Positions 32,613 to 42,616 of a stretch of 64,000 bases of DNA are shown one piece after another. Every line of letters starts with the position of its first letter. Within the stretch, counting starts at the first letter, position 1. The stretch is from Pseudomonas orientalis (GTDB lineage Bacteria > Pseudomonadota > Gammaproteobacteria > Pseudomonadales > Pseudomonadaceae), in NCBI RefSeq assembly GCF_002934065.1, contig NZ_CP018049.1, forward strand, positions 246,501-310,500, written 5' to 3'. Under the pieces are notes generated by a model. That model was not told the origin of the DNA and made no database searches. It saw nothing but the letters and a program-made list of their open reading frames with translations. Both the position numbers and the translations under genes were made by a program.

Positions 32613-33679
32613 GGCAACTGACGGTAATCGTCGCCGCCAGCCTGTTGCTGATGGCCTGCTCCAAAGAAGAAGCGCCGCCCGAACCGGTGCGCCCGGTGTT
32701 GTCCATGGAGGTGAAGGCCGAAGACCAGGAAAACCTCGGTCGCTTTGCCGGCACCATTCAGGCGCGCTACGAAAGTAACCTGGGTTTCCGTGTCCCCGGG
32801 CGTATTGCCCGTCGCGCCGTGGACGTGGGCGCTGAAGTGGAAAAGGGCGCCTTGCTTGCCGTGCTCGACCCCACCGACCAGCAGAACCAATTGCGCGCCG
32901 CCCAGGGCGACCTGGCGCGCGTGCAGGCGCAGTTCATCAATGCCCAGGCCAATGCCCGCCGCCAGCAGGAACTGTTCAACCGTGGCGTCGGTGCCCAGGC
33001 TCAGCTCGACGTGGCCCAGACTGACCTGAAAACCACCCAGGCCACCCTCGATCAGGCGCGCGCATCGGTCAACCAGGCCAAGGACCAGCTCAACTACGCC
33101 GAACTGCGCACCGACCACGCCGGCATCGTCACCGCCTGGAATGCCGAGGCCGGCCAGGTGGTCAGCGCCGGCCAGCAAGTGGTGACCCTGGCGCGCCCGG
33201 ACGTCAAGGAAGCGGTGATCGACCTGCCCGCCGGGCTGGCCGAACGCTTGCCCGCAGACGTGGTGTTCCTCGTCGCCGGGCAACTGGACCCGAGCGTGCA
33301 GACCACCGCCATTGTGCGCGAGATCGAGCCCCAGGCCCAAAGCGCCACGCGCACCCGTCGCGCACGCCTGAGCCTGACCGAAACCCCCACCGCGTTCCGC
33401 CTGGGCACCGCCATCAGCGTCACCTTGAGCAGCGCCATCGCGCCGCGTATCGAACTGCCCCTGAGCGCCTTGCAGGACGTCGACGGCAAGACCCGCATCT
33501 GGCTGCTCGACACCCAGAGCCAGACGGTGCAGCCGCGTGACGTCACGGTCGTCAGCCGGGATGCCGACAGCGCCGTGCTCAACGGCAGCGTCAAACCCGG
33601 TGAACGCATTGTCACCGCCGGCGTGAACAGCCTGAAACCCGGGCAAAAAGTCAAAATCGACGAGGGCAGCCCGCGATGA
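32609..33679 (+). CDS. triB: RND efflux periplasmic adaptor, second of two (TriB-like)
   Basis: 356 residues, also a lipoprotein (LLLMAC) with membrane-fusion-protein domains: GTIQARYESNLGFRVPGRI in the lipoyl region and a coiled hairpin (about 85-155). It differs from the first adaptor in sequence, so the pump probably uses a mixed ring of adaptors. Overlaps the triA-like gene by 4 bp and the pump gene by 4 bp. Confidence 0.8.
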   Translation: MRQLTVIVAASLLLMACSKEEAPPEPVRPVLSMEVKAEDQENLGRFAGTIQARYESNLGFRVPGRIARRAVDVGAEVEKGALLAVLDPTDQQNQLRAAQGDLARVQAQFINAQANARRQQELFNRGVGAQAQLDVAQTDLKTTQATLDQARASVNQAKDQLNYAELRTDHAGIVTAWNAEAGQVVSAGQQVVTLARPDVKEAVIDLPAGLAERLPADVVFLVAGQLDPSVQTTAIVREIEPQAQSATRTRRARLSLTETPTAFRLGTAISVTLSSAIAPRIELPLSALQDVDGKTRIWLLDTQSQTVQPRDVTVVSRDADSAVLNGSVKPGERIVTAGVNSLKPGQKVKIDEGSPR

Positions 33680-36600
33680 AAGGGAGCTTCAACTTATCCG
33701 ACTGGGCCCTCAAGCATCAGTCCTTCGTGTGGTACCTGATGTTCGTCGCGCTTTTGATGGGCGTGTTTTCGTACATGAACCTGGGGCGCGAGGAAGACCC
33801 CTCGTTCACCATCAAGACCATGGTGATCCAGACCCGCTGGCCGGGCGCGACCCAGGAAGAAACCCTCAAGCAGGTCACTGACCGCATCGAGAAAAAACTC
33901 GAGGAACTCGACTCCCTCGACTACGTGAAAAGCTATACCCGGCCGGGCGAGTCCACGGTGTTCGTGTTCCTCAAGGACACCACCAGCGCCAAGGCCATCC
34001 CGGAGATCTGGTACCAGGTTCGCAAGAAGATCGACGATATTCGCGGCACCTTCCCCCAGGGCTTGCAGGGGCCGTCCTTCAACGATGAGTTCGGTGACGT
34101 GTTCGGCTCGGTATACGCCTTTACCGGCGACGGCCTGTCGATGCGCCAGCTGCGCGACTACGTGGAGCAGGTGCGCGCCGAGATCCGCTCGGTGCCGGGG
34201 CTGGGCAAGGTCGAGATGATCGGCCAGCAGGACGAAGTGATTTACCTGAATTTTTCCACGCGCAAACTGGCCGCGCTGGGCATCGATCAGCGTCAGGTGG
34301 TGCAAAGCCTGCAGTCGCAGAACGCAGTCACGCCCGCCGGGGTGATCGAGGCCGGGCCGGAGCGGATTTCGGTGCGCACCTCCGGGCAGTTCGCCTCGGA
34401 GAAGGACCTGGCCAACGTCAACCTGCGCCTCAATGACCGCTTCTATCGCCTGGCCGACATTGCCGAGATCAGCCGTGGCTACGTCGACCCGGCACGGCCG
34501 ATGTTCCGTTTCAACGGCAAGCCGGCGATCGGCCTGGCGATTGCGATGCAGAAGGGCGGCAATATCCAGTCGTTCGGCAAGGCGCTGCACGGGCGCATGG
34601 ATGAGCTGACCGCCGACCTGCCGGTGGGCGTCGGCGTGCACAAGGTGTCGGACCAGGCCGAAGTGGTGGAAGAGGCCGTCGGCGGCTTTACCAGTGCGCT
34701 GTTCGAAGCGGTGATCATCGTACTGGTGGTGAGCTTTATCAGCCTGGGCATGCGCGCCGGGCTGGTGGTGGCGTGCTCGATTCCGCTGGTGCTGGCGTTG
34801 GTGTTCGTGTTCATGGAATACAGCGGCATCACCATGCAGCGGGTGTCGTTGGGCGCCTTGATCATCGCCCTCGGCCTGCTGGTGGACGATGCGATGATCA
34901 CCGTGGAGATGATGATCACACGCCTGGAAAAAGGCGAAACCAAGGAGCAGGCCGCGACCTACGCCTATACCTCCACGGCGTTTCCGATGCTTACCGGCAC
35001 GCTGGTGACCGTGGCCGGTTTTGTGCCGATTGGTCTTAACGCCAGCTCGGCGGGCGAGTACACCTTTACGCTGTTCGCGGTGATCGCCGTGGCCATGCTG
35101 GTGTCTTGGGTCGTGGCAGTGCTGTTTGCGCCGGTGATCGGCGTGCATATCCTCAGCGCCAAGGTGAAGCCGCACGACGCCGAGCCGGGGCGCATCGGCC
35201 GCGCCTTCAATGGCGGCATGCTCTGGGCCATGCGCAACCGTTGGTGGGCCATCGGCATCACCGTGGCGCTGTTCGTGGCCTCGGTGTTTTCCATGCAGTT
35301 CGTGCAGAACCAGTTCTTCCCGTCGTCGGATCGCCCGGAGATCCTGGTTGACCTGAACCTGCCACAGAACGCCTCGATCAACGAGACGCGCAAGGCGGTC
35401 GACCGCCTCGAAGCCATCATCAAGGACGACCCGGACATCGCGCGCTGGAGCACCTACATCGGCCAGGGCGCGATCCGTTTCTACCTGCCGCTGGACCAGC
35501 AGTTGGAGAACCCCTACTACGCGCAGCTGGTGATCGTCAGCAAAGGCCTGGAAGAGCGCGGCGAGTTGATTACGCGTCTGCAGAAGCGCCTGCGCGATGA
35601 TTTCGTCGGTATCGGCAGCTTCGTCCAGCCGCTGGAAATGGGCCCGCCGGTGGGTCGGCCGATCCAGTACCGTGTGTCCGGCAAGGACACCGACCAGGTG
35701 CGCAAGCACGCCATCGAACTGGCGACCTTGCTCGACCAGAACACTCACTTGGGCGAAATCATCTACGACTGGAACGAGCCGGGCAAAGTCTTGCGCGTCG
35801 ACATCGCCCAGGACAAGGCGCGGCAACTGGGGCTGTCGTCCGAAGACGTGGCGCAGTTGATGAACAGCGTGGTCAGCGGCGCGTCGGTCACTCAGGTGCA
35901 TGACGATATCTACCTGATCAACGTGGTCGGCCGCGCCGAAGACGCCGAGCGCGGTACGCCGGAAACCCTGCAGAACCTGCAGATCGTCACGCCCAACGGC
36001 ACCTCGATTCCGTTGCTGGCCTTCGCCACCGTGCGTTATGAACTGGAGCAGCCGCTGGTGTGGCGTCGCGACCGCAAGCCCACGATTACCATCAAGGCCG
36101 CAGTGCGTGACGAGATGCAGCCGACCGACCTGGTCAAGCAGCTGGCGCCGACCATCCAGAAATTCAGCGATGGCCTGCCGGTGGGTTACAAGGTCGCCAC
36201 CGGCGGTACCGTGGAAGAAAGCGGCAAGGCCCAGGGCCCGATCGCCAGCGTGGTGCCGTTGATGCTGTTCCTTATGGCGACCTTCCTGATGATCCAGTTG
36301 CACAGCGTGCAGAAGATGTTCCTGGTGGCCAGTGTCGCCCCGCTGGGGTTGATCGGCGTGGTGCTGGCGCTGATTCCCACGGGCACGCCCATGGGCTTCG
36401 TGGCGATCCTGGGCATCCTGGCGCTGATCGGCATCATCATCCGCAACTCGGTGATTCTGGTGACGCAGATTCATGAGTACGAAGTGGCCGGTTACACGCC
36501 GTGGGATGCGGTGGTGGAAGCCACCGAGCATCGGCGCCGGCCGATCCTGCTCACGGCTGCGGCCGCCAGCCTGGGCATGATCCCGATTGCCCGGGAAGTG

Positions 36601-36741
36601 TTCTGGGGGCCGATGGCCTACGCGATGATTGGCGGGATTATCATCGCCACGTTGCTGACGCTGTTGTTCCTGCCGGCCCTGTATGTGGCCTGGTACAAAA
36701 TCCGCGAACCCAAGCAGGAACCGCAGGAACAACGCGGTTAA
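33676..36741 (+). CDS. triC: RND efflux pump inner-membrane subunit (TriC-like)
   Basis: 1021 residues of the HAE-1/AcrB family with twelve membrane helices and two large periplasmic loops. The proton-relay aspartates lie in transmembrane helix 4 (GLLVDDAMITVEM, near residue 403), and helix 10 carries its partner region (LIGIIIRNSVILV). Size is close to TriC (about 1015). It exports toxic hydrophobic compounds using proton-motive force. The open frame of similar length on the opposite strand is its shadow. A REPIN follows 5 bp after the stop. Confidence 0.88.
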   Translation: MKGSFNLSDWALKHQSFVWYLMFVALLMGVFSYMNLGREEDPSFTIKTMVIQTRWPGATQEETLKQVTDRIEKKLEELDSLDYVKSYTRPGESTVFVFLKDTTSAKAIPEIWYQVRKKIDDIRGTFPQGLQGPSFNDEFGDVFGSVYAFTGDGLSMRQLRDYVEQVRAEIRSVPGLGKVEMIGQQDEVIYLNFSTRKLAALGIDQRQVVQSLQSQNAVTPAGVIEAGPERISVRTSGQFASEKDLANVNLRLNDRFYRLADIAEISRGYVDPARPMFRFNGKPAIGLAIAMQKGGNIQSFGKALHGRMDELTADLPVGVGVHKVSDQAEVVEEAVGGFTSALFEAVIIVLVVSFISLGMRAGLVVACSIPLVLALVFVFMEYSGITMQRVSLGALIIALGLLVDDAMITVEMMITRLEKGETKEQAATYAYTSTAFPMLTGTLVTVAGFVPIGLNASSAGEYTFTLFAVIAVAMLVSWVVAVLFAPVIGVHILSAKVKPHDAEPGRIGRAFNGGMLWAMRNRWWAIGITVALFVASVFSMQFVQNQFFPSSDRPEILVDLNLPQNASINETRKAVDRLEAIIKDDPDIARWSTYIGQGAIRFYLPLDQQLENPYYAQLVIVSKGLEERGELITRLQKRLRDDFVGIGSFVQPLEMGPPVGRPIQYRVSGKDTDQVRKHAIELATLLDQNTHLGEIIYDWNEPGKVLRVDIAQDKARQLGLSSEDVAQLMNSVVSGASVTQVHDDIYLINVVGRAEDAERGTPETLQNLQIVTPNGTSIPLLAFATVRYELEQPLVWRRDRKPTITIKAAVRDEMQPTDLVKQLAPTIQKFSDGLPVGYKVATGGTVEESGKAQGPIASVVPLMLFLMATFLMIQLHSVQKMFLVASVAPLGLIGVVLALIPTGTPMGFVAILGILALIGIIIRNSVILVTQIHEYEVAGYTPWDAVVEATEHRRRPILLTAAAASLGMIPIAREVFWGPMAYAMIGGIIIATLLTLLFLPALYVAWYKIREPKQEPQEQRG

Positions 36742-36745
36742 AAAA

Positions 36746-36834
36746 TGTGGGAGGGGGCTTGCCCCCGATGGCGGTGGTTCAGTCACCTGATGCTTGGCTG
36801 ACATACCGCCATCGGGGGCAAGCCCCCTCCCACA
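36746..36834. repeat. REPIN
   Basis: Forward then complement REP around TTCAGTCACC / TTGGCTGACA, between the pump gene and the glycosidase-like gene on the same strand. Confidence 0.9.
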
Positions 36835-36948
36835 TTTGGATCTGCATCTTGTCAGGCTGTGGGAAGCTTCCGAAACCGCCGCTTGCCGTCCCGGCGAGCC
36901 TGAGCTTGTTTTACTCTTTCGGCCTTCTTCTTATCCAGGTCGATTCCC

Positions 36949-39150
36949 ATGCAGTGCCTGCGTCCACTCCTTTTACTCTGCGCCCTTGTGCTTGCGCCGC
37001 CGACCTTCGCCACCAACGTGCTGGAAAATACCCAGTGGCGTATCGAACTCGATCCCGCCACCCTGGCGTTGCGCGTCACCCCTGCGGGCGAGGCTACGGT
37101 ACAAGCGTCCAGCGGTGTCGCCGCCCATGCGGTCAACGCGCTGCAAGCCGATGCCGAACAAGTCTCCTGGCAATGGGACGATGGCGCTTATCGCCTGACG
37201 GCCCGACTTGAACAGCGCGAATTGTCGCTGACTATCAGCGCCCGCGAGCCGGGTGAACTGGCCCTGCTGCGCCAGCCGGCCAGGGCCATGGGCCAGGGGC
37301 TGATCTGGCCGTTGGCCGAGGGGCATTACGTGCCGGCCGATAATGCCGTGTGGAAAGACTTTCTGATCGAGCGGGGCGAGCTCAATACCACCCAGAACCT
37401 CAGCTTGCCGTTATGGGGCCTGGATCACGGGCGCTTCACGCTCAACTGGCTGCTGACCAACCCCTATAGCAATCGCCTCCAATGGCAAGCGGACGGCCAG
37501 GGCGTGGCGCTGTCCGTGGCCCATGAATTCACCTCGCTCGCGCCGCAGGAACCGATGACGCTGCGCCTGTATCTGGGCGAGGCCGACCCGCTGGCCGGTG
37601 CCAAACGTTATCGTCAGTGGCTGGCCGAGCAGGGCCGATACGAGTCACTGACGGACAAGCTGCGGCAAACCCCCGAGGCGGTGAAATTGCTCGGCGCCAG
37701 TCACGTTTACCTCTGGGGCAACGGCCTGCTGAAGTTGGATGACGTAATTGATTGGCCCGCGTTGATCGAACGGCTGAGCGCGCACGAGCTCAGTGGGCTG
37801 ATGGACAGGGAACCTGCGCAGGTGCTCGCGCAGACAAACGCGTTGAATCGCTATGAGCAAACCCTGCTGTTGCGCGGCGTCAATGCGGCTATCAACAAGA
37901 AGGTTCGGCAGGCCTGGCAAGTGGAAGAGCCCGACATGAATCGCCTTGCCGCTCGCTACGGCGAGTTGCGTCGCGAGCTGGCCGTCGATTTCGCCGGGAC
38001 CTTGCGTGATCGCCCCGAAACCTGGGGTGATTCGACTATCCAGGCTTTGCGCGACACTGGGCTCAAGCGTTTGCTGCTGACACTGGGCGAAGGCTGGGAA
38101 GGCGGCCTGTGGCATCCCGAAGCGATTCGCGCGGGCGTGGATGCCGGTTATCTGGTGGCGCCTTACGATTCTTATGAAACGGCTCTGTCTGCCACTGAAA
38201 ACCCCGATTGGACCACTGCTCATCTGGGCGGCAGGGCTTATCGCGACTGCGCAATCATGTTGAAGAACGGCACACTCAAGGTCGGCTTCCAGCAATCGGG
38301 CCACTACACCGATCCGCGCTGTGTGCGACCCCTGTTGCAGACCCGGGTGAAAGCGGTACAGGCCGCCGCCGGTTTCAATGCCTGGTTTCTCGACGCCTAT
38401 GCCGCCGGAATGGTGTTTGACAGTTACCGCGAAAGTGCGCCAATGACCGAGGCACAAAACGCCGAAGGCAGTATCGACGCGTCGCGCTGGATCAACACCT
38501 CGCTCAAACTGCCCGCAGGCTCCGAAGACGGTAACGCCATCACCGCCCGGGGCATCCTGTTCGCCCATGGTATGCAAACACCGGTAATCGGTTGGGGTGA
38601 CCGAGCGATGACCCAGGACCCACACTCACCTTACTACGTCGGTAACTGGTACCCACCGGAAGAACCGGCCGTGTTCTTCAAGCCGGTACCCTTGAAAGCG
38701 CCGCTGCGCACGGTGTATTTCGACCCGACGATGCGCCTGCCGCTGTATCAGACGGTGTTCCATGGCTCGGTGATCACCACCCATCATTGGCTGTTCGACA
38801 GCCTCAAGTTGAGCAACGTACGGGCTGAAAACGAGCTGACCCAACTGCTCTACAACGTACCGCCGCTGTACCATTTGAGTGCGGCGACGCTCAAGGAACG
38901 ACTGCCGGTGATTCAGCGTCATGACCGGTTTTTCCGTCCGCTGCATGAGCGCTTGGGGACTCAGGCGATGATTGATTTTCGCTGGTTGACGGTGGACAAG
39001 CTGTTGCAGCAGACGACGTTCGCCGATGGGACGCGGTTGGTGGCGAATTTTTCCGATGCGCAAAAAGATGGGTATGCCGGATACAGTGTGACCGCGCTGG
39101 TCGAGGGGGAAAAACCGGTGGTGTATCAGGTGGGTCAGCGGCGCCCTTAA
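36949..39150 (+). CDS. Secreted glycoside-hydrolase-like protein
   Basis: 733 residues with a signal peptide (LLLLCALVLAPPTFA before TNVLEN). The first 200 residues look like a beta-sandwich (NTQWRIELDPATLALRVTP, SLPLWGLDHGRFTLNWLLTN), the middle like a TIM barrel (LRDTGLKRLLLTLGEGW, GVDAGYLVAPYDSYETA, WFLDAYAAGMVFDSY) and the end like a beta domain. This layout resembles GH101- or GH36-related glycosidases, with the Asp of FLDAYA a plausible catalytic residue. Substrate and family number cannot be settled here. It is a single gene flanked by REPs. The ribosome-binding site is weak (AGGTCG). Confidence 0.55.
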   Translation: MQCLRPLLLLCALVLAPPTFATNVLENTQWRIELDPATLALRVTPAGEATVQASSGVAAHAVNALQADAEQVSWQWDDGAYRLTARLEQRELSLTISAREPGELALLRQPARAMGQGLIWPLAEGHYVPADNAVWKDFLIERGELNTTQNLSLPLWGLDHGRFTLNWLLTNPYSNRLQWQADGQGVALSVAHEFTSLAPQEPMTLRLYLGEADPLAGAKRYRQWLAEQGRYESLTDKLRQTPEAVKLLGASHVYLWGNGLLKLDDVIDWPALIERLSAHELSGLMDREPAQVLAQTNALNRYEQTLLLRGVNAAINKKVRQAWQVEEPDMNRLAARYGELRRELAVDFAGTLRDRPETWGDSTIQALRDTGLKRLLLTLGEGWEGGLWHPEAIRAGVDAGYLVAPYDSYETALSATENPDWTTAHLGGRAYRDCAIMLKNGTLKVGFQQSGHYTDPRCVRPLLQTRVKAVQAAAGFNAWFLDAYAAGMVFDSYRESAPMTEAQNAEGSIDASRWINTSLKLPAGSEDGNAITARGILFAHGMQTPVIGWGDRAMTQDPHSPYYVGNWYPPEEPAVFFKPVPLKAPLRTVYFDPTMRLPLYQTVFHGSVITTHHWLFDSLKLSNVRAENELTQLLYNVPPLYHLSAATLKERLPVIQRHDRFFRPLHERLGTQAMIDFRWLTVDKLLQQTTFADGTRLVANFSDAQKDGYAGYSVTALVEGEKPVVYQVGQRRP

Positions 39151-39151
39151 G

Positions 39152-39222
39152 ATCATCGGGGGCAAGCCCCCTCCCACATTTGGAATGCGTACCCCTGTGG
39201 GAGGGGGCTTGCCCCCGATAGC
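39152..39222. repeat. REP pair, tail-to-tail
   Basis: Complement then forward REP with a short spacer (ATTTGGAATGCGTACCCC), starting 2 bp after the glycosidase-like gene's stop and ending about 20 bp before the end of the convergent methyltransferase gene. Confidence 0.87.
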
Positions 39223-39244
39223 ATTAGCCCAGGCAATAAATCAC

Positions 39245-39871
39245 TTAAACCCGACGCCACACACTGGCCAACCAAGGCTGCTGCTCCCTTGGCAAACCCG
39301 CCGGTCGATAATAATGCTCCAACTCTTCAAACCTGGCCTCAACCAGCAACCCCCGCCATGCCTCCAGATCGTGATAAGACCCATACCGCGGCCCGTTCCA
39401 ACCTTCCCGGTTGTCACCCCGAGGGTTGGAGCTGAACAGCACCCCACCGGGTTTCAACGCGCCGTGCAGCTCTTTGAGCACCCGGGGCAATTCCTGCTTG
39501 GGTATGTGAAACAGCACCGCATTGGCGAAGATCCCGTCAAAGCGCTCGGCAGGCAGGTCCAGTCTCAGGAAGTCTTGCTGCAGCACCTCACAACCACTGT
39601 CTTCGCGCGCCATCTGTGCAAACCGCTCGGAACCGTCGAGCCCCACGGCGATGTGCCCCATGCGCGTAAATGTCTGCAAATCGCGCCCCGGCCCGCAGCC
39701 GAAATCCAGCACGGTAAACGGCGCCGTGCCCTGGAGATGCCGCAGCAGCGCATCGATGTTCTGGCTGACATCATGATCGCGGGTGCCTTCACGAAAGTCC
39801 TCGGCCACGTGGTTGTAATGGCCGAGGGTGGTGGCGGTGATCTGGTTGAGGTCGTCGGGCTTGAGGGTCAT
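39245..39871 (-). CDS. SAM-dependent methyltransferase
   Basis: 208 residues of class I methyltransferase fold. Motif I is VLDFGCGPGRDLQTF near residue 55, the acidic loop is VGLDGSERF, and motif IV-like FDGIFANAVLFHIP follows. Related to UbiE/SmtA-type small-molecule methylases; the substrate is unknown. The ATG at 39871 is used; a TTG three codons earlier is also in frame. It lies 39 bp after metI on the same strand, so it may be the last gene of the met-type operon. Confidence 0.82.
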   Translation of the reverse strand: MTLKPDDLNQITATTLGHYNHVAEDFREGTRDHDVSQNIDALLRHLQGTAPFTVLDFGCGPGRDLQTFTRMGHIAVGLDGSERFAQMAREDSGCEVLQQDFLRLDLPAERFDGIFANAVLFHIPKQELPRVLKELHGALKPGGVLFSSNPRGDNREGWNGPRYGSYHDLEAWRGLLVEARFEELEHYYRPAGLPREQQPWLASVWRRV

Positions 39872-39910
39872 GACAGGCAATACCGGGTGCTTGGATTCCC
39901 GGACTATACC

Positions 39911-40555
39911 TCACCGCTTGTTCAGTACCCTCGCCAGTCGATCTCCGCCCAGTTGAATCACCGCCACCAGCACCACCAGCAGCACAATCACCGTCAGCAT
40001 GATCTGGGTATCGAAACGCTGGTAACCATAGCGGTACGCAATGTCGCCCAGGCCACCGGCGCCAATCGCCCCGGCCATGGCCGATGAGTTGATCATGGTC
40101 ACCAGGGTGATGGTGAACCCGCCGACGATCCCCGGCAGCGCTTCCGGCAACAACACGTGCCAGATGATGTGCCAGCGCCGGCACCCCATGGCCTGCGCCG
40201 CTTCGATCAGGCCATGGTCGACTTCGCGCAGGCTGACTTCGGCGATGCGCGCAAAGAACGGCGTGGCGGCGATCGTCAGCGGAACCACCGCCGCCCACAC
40301 GCCGTAGGTGGTGCCGACAATCAAGCGGGTAAACGGGATCAGCGCCACCATCAGGATCAGAAAGGGAATGGAGCGGAACAGGTTGACGAAGGCGCCCAGC
40401 ACCCGATTCAGCGTCGGTGCCTGGTAGATCCCGCCCTTGTCGCTGGTGACCAGAAACACGGCCAGCGGAATCCCCACCAGCAGGGCGATCAACGACGACA
40501 CGCCCACCATCAACAGGGTGTCGATGGCGCCCTGTACTAAACGATCAAACCACAT
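39911..40555 (-). CDS. metI: Methionine-type ABC transporter permease MetI
   Basis: 214 residues with five hydrophobic helices, MetI family. Clear motifs are [20 protein letters not shown], the EAA loop [24 protein letters not shown] and [23 protein letters not shown]. The ATG at 40555 has GGAGG upstream and overlaps the metN stop by 11 bp. It forms the channel with MetN. Confidence 0.92.
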   Translation of the reverse strand: MWFDRLVQGAIDTLLMVGVSSLIALLVGIPLAVFLVTSDKGGIYQAPTLNRVLGAFVNLFRSIPFLILMVALIPFTRLIVGTTYGVWAAVVPLTIAATPFFARIAEVSLREVDHGLIEAAQAMGCRRWHIIWHVLLPEALPGIVGGFTITLVTMINSSAMAGAIGAGGLGDIAYRYGYQRFDTQIMLTVIVLLVVLVAVIQLGGDRLARVLNKR

Positions 40556-41660
40556 GGCCCAGCACCTCCACCCGTTGCGCCCAGTTCGCGGCGCGGTTGC
40601 GCAGTTCTTCGGCGCTGTGCGGCGATCCATTCACCGCCAGCAGTAATTGCCCCAGGGCATGCCCCTGGATGCGCTCCACACCGCCTTGCAGCAACCGCAC
40701 GCGGCCGCCGAGGGCCTTGAACAGTGCGGCAAGGTCCGGCTCATCGGCGTCGCTGCCGGTGAACTGCAAGCGCAGCACCACCGCGGCGTCGGCCGACGTG
40801 GGGGTGGGTTGCAGGCGGTTTTGCAGTTCGGCCGGCAACCCGTGTTGCAAGGGGGCTAGCAGGGTTTGGCTGACGTCGTGCTGCGGATTGCCGAACACTT
40901 GCCACACCGGGCCCTGCTCGACGATACGCCCGTGTTCCAGCACCACCACGCGGTCGCAGATGTCGCGGATTACCGCCATCTCATGGGTGATCAACACGAT
41001 GGTCAGGCCCAGGCGCTGGTTGATCTCGCGCAGCAGGCCGAGGATCGATTGGGTGGTCTCCGGGTCCAGCGCCGAGGTGGCCTCGTCGCAGAGCAGGATC
41101 TCGGGGTCGTGCACCAGCGAACGGGCGATGCCCACGCGCTGTTTCTGCCCCCCGGAAAGCTGCGCCGGATACGCCTTGTGCTTGTCCTGCAAACCCACCA
41201 GTTCCAGCAGCTCACGCACCTTTTGTTCACGCTGCGGCTTGGGCACCCCGGCAACTCTGAGCGGCAACTCGACGTTCTGCCACACGGTCTTGGCCGACAT
41301 CAGGTTGAAGTGCTGGAAGATCATGCCGATGCGCCGGCGCAACGCGACGAGGTGGTCTTCATCGAAGCCGCCGATATCCACCTGATCGATCAGCACGCGC
41401 CCGCTGCTGGGTTGTTCCAGGCGATTGATGGTGCGAATCAGCGACGACTTGCCGGCGCCGCTGCGGCCAATGATGCCGAACACTTCGCCACGCTGGATCG
41501 CCAGGTCGATGCCGTGCAAGGCATGCACCGTGCCGTCATAGGTTTTACCCAGGTTGATGAAGCGCACGTGGGCACGGTTCAGATCCGCATGCAGTTCGGT
41601 CTGCCGGGCGTCCCTGGGCGGTGTGCCCAGGTCGCGCAGTCGGGCATTGGCGGCGGTCAT
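40545..41660 (-). CDS. metN: Methionine-type ABC transporter ATPase MetN
   Basis: 371 residues. Walker [19 protein letters not shown], signature [15 protein letters not shown], Walker [17 protein letters not shown]. The C-terminal ~90 residues form a NIL-type regulatory domain ([23 protein letters not shown]), which in MetN binds methionine and inhibits transport. The N-terminus is about 30 residues longer than in E. coli MetN. Overlaps metQ by 4 bp. With flavin monooxygenase genes upstream, the real substrate may be an organosulfur compound rather than methionine. Confidence 0.9.
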   Translation of the reverse strand: MTAANARLRDLGTPPRDARQTELHADLNRAHVRFINLGKTYDGTVHALHGIDLAIQRGEVFGIIGRSGAGKSSLIRTINRLEQPSSGRVLIDQVDIGGFDEDHLVALRRRIGMIFQHFNLMSAKTVWQNVELPLRVAGVPKPQREQKVRELLELVGLQDKHKAYPAQLSGGQKQRVGIARSLVHDPEILLCDEATSALDPETTQSILGLLREINQRLGLTIVLITHEMAVIRDICDRVVVLEHGRIVEQGPVWQVFGNPQHDVSQTLLAPLQHGLPAELQNRLQPTPTSADAAVVLRLQFTGSDADEPDLAALFKALGGRVRLLQGGVERIQGHALGQLLLAVNGSPHSAEELRNRAANWAQRVEVLGHVV

Positions 41661-42475
41661 TTTTTAGCTTCCCAGCCGACTTGGTAAAGCTTGCCGAGAG
41701 ATTTATCCAGGGCTGCGCGTACCACCGGCGAGTGCTGGTAGATGTCGACGAACTTGATCACCCGTGGGTCGGTCTTGCTCTTGGGCTGGATCACGAACTG
41801 GATCACGTATTCCGGGTGGTCCAGGCCGTCGAACAGCAACGCCGATTCCGCATCGAAGGTCTTGGACAGGCGGATGTACGCAGGGTAGCCCTGCACCAGG
41901 TCGGCGTCGTCATAGGCGCGCACCAGTTGCACGGCTTCCACTTGCAGAATCTTGATTTTTTTCGGGTTGCTGACGATGTCTTCTTCGGTGGCCTTGTAGC
42001 CCACGCCCGGCTTGAGGCTGATCAGCCCGGCCTTGGCCAGCAGCTGCAGGCCGCGACCGCTGTTGATCGGGTCGTTGGCGATGGCCACGCTGGCGCTTTC
42101 GGGCAGGTCGTTGAAGCTCTTGTACTTTTTCGAATACAGCCCGACGTTGTTGATGATGCCCGGCGCGTAAGGCACCAGGTCAAACCCGGCGGCGGCCTTG
42201 GCGTTTTCCAGGAAGGGAATGTGCTGGAAGTAGTTCACGTCGATATCGCCGGCAGCGAGGCTGACGTTGGGGGCGATCCAGTCGGTGAATTCCACCAGCT
42301 CCACTTTCAGGCCTTGTTTGCCGGCTTCTTCCGCGGCCGCTTCCAGGGGAATGGCGAAGGCGGCGGTGGTGCCGACTTTCAGCGGCGCATCGGCGGCGAA
42401 TACGGCCGTGCTGAATAACCCGAAGGCCAGGGCCAGTGCTTTGACTGGGTGGGTGAGCAGTATTTTTTTCATCAT
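41657..42475 (-). CDS. metQ: MetQ/NlpA-family substrate-binding protein
   Basis: 272 residues. Signal peptide ends FSTAVFA before ADAPLK, again without a lipobox cysteine. Family motifs: [25 protein letters not shown] and [17 protein letters not shown]. It is the binding protein for MetN-MetI. Two adjacent ATG codons (42475, 42472) share GGAA upstream. A REPIN separates it from the flavin monooxygenase gene on the same strand. Confidence 0.9.
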   Translation of the reverse strand: MMKKILLTHPVKALALAFGLFSTAVFAADAPLKVGTTAAFAIPLEAAAEEAGKQGLKVELVEFTDWIAPNVSLAAGDIDVNYFQHIPFLENAKAAAGFDLVPYAPGIINNVGLYSKKYKSFNDLPESASVAIANDPINSGRGLQLLAKAGLISLKPGVGYKATEEDIVSNPKKIKILQVEAVQLVRAYDDADLVQGYPAYIRLSKTFDAESALLFDGLDHPEYVIQFVIQPKSKTDPRVIKFVDIYQHSPVVRAALDKSLGKLYQVGWEAKK

Positions 42476-42519
42476 CAATTTCCAGTCATAAGGTGTTAGA
42501 ACAAACAATGCAGATCCAA

Positions 42520-42609
42520 TGTGGGAGGGGGCTTGCCCCCGATAGCAGTGGTTCAGTTGGCAAATGGGGTGACTGACCCACCGCTATCGGGGGCAAGCCC
42601 CCTCCCACA
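42520..42609. repeat. REPIN
   Basis: Forward then complement REP within the minus-strand monooxygenase-met cluster, lying 8 bp after the monooxygenase stop. As an RNA hairpin it could reduce read-through into metQ. Confidence 0.9.
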
Positions 42610-42616
42610 TTTTTGA

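Noticed and set aside
33694..36804. 1036-codon open frame on the minus strand opposite triC
   Set aside because: It is a shadow of triC caused by high GC. The product is His/Arg/Gln-rich with no domains and runs through a REP.
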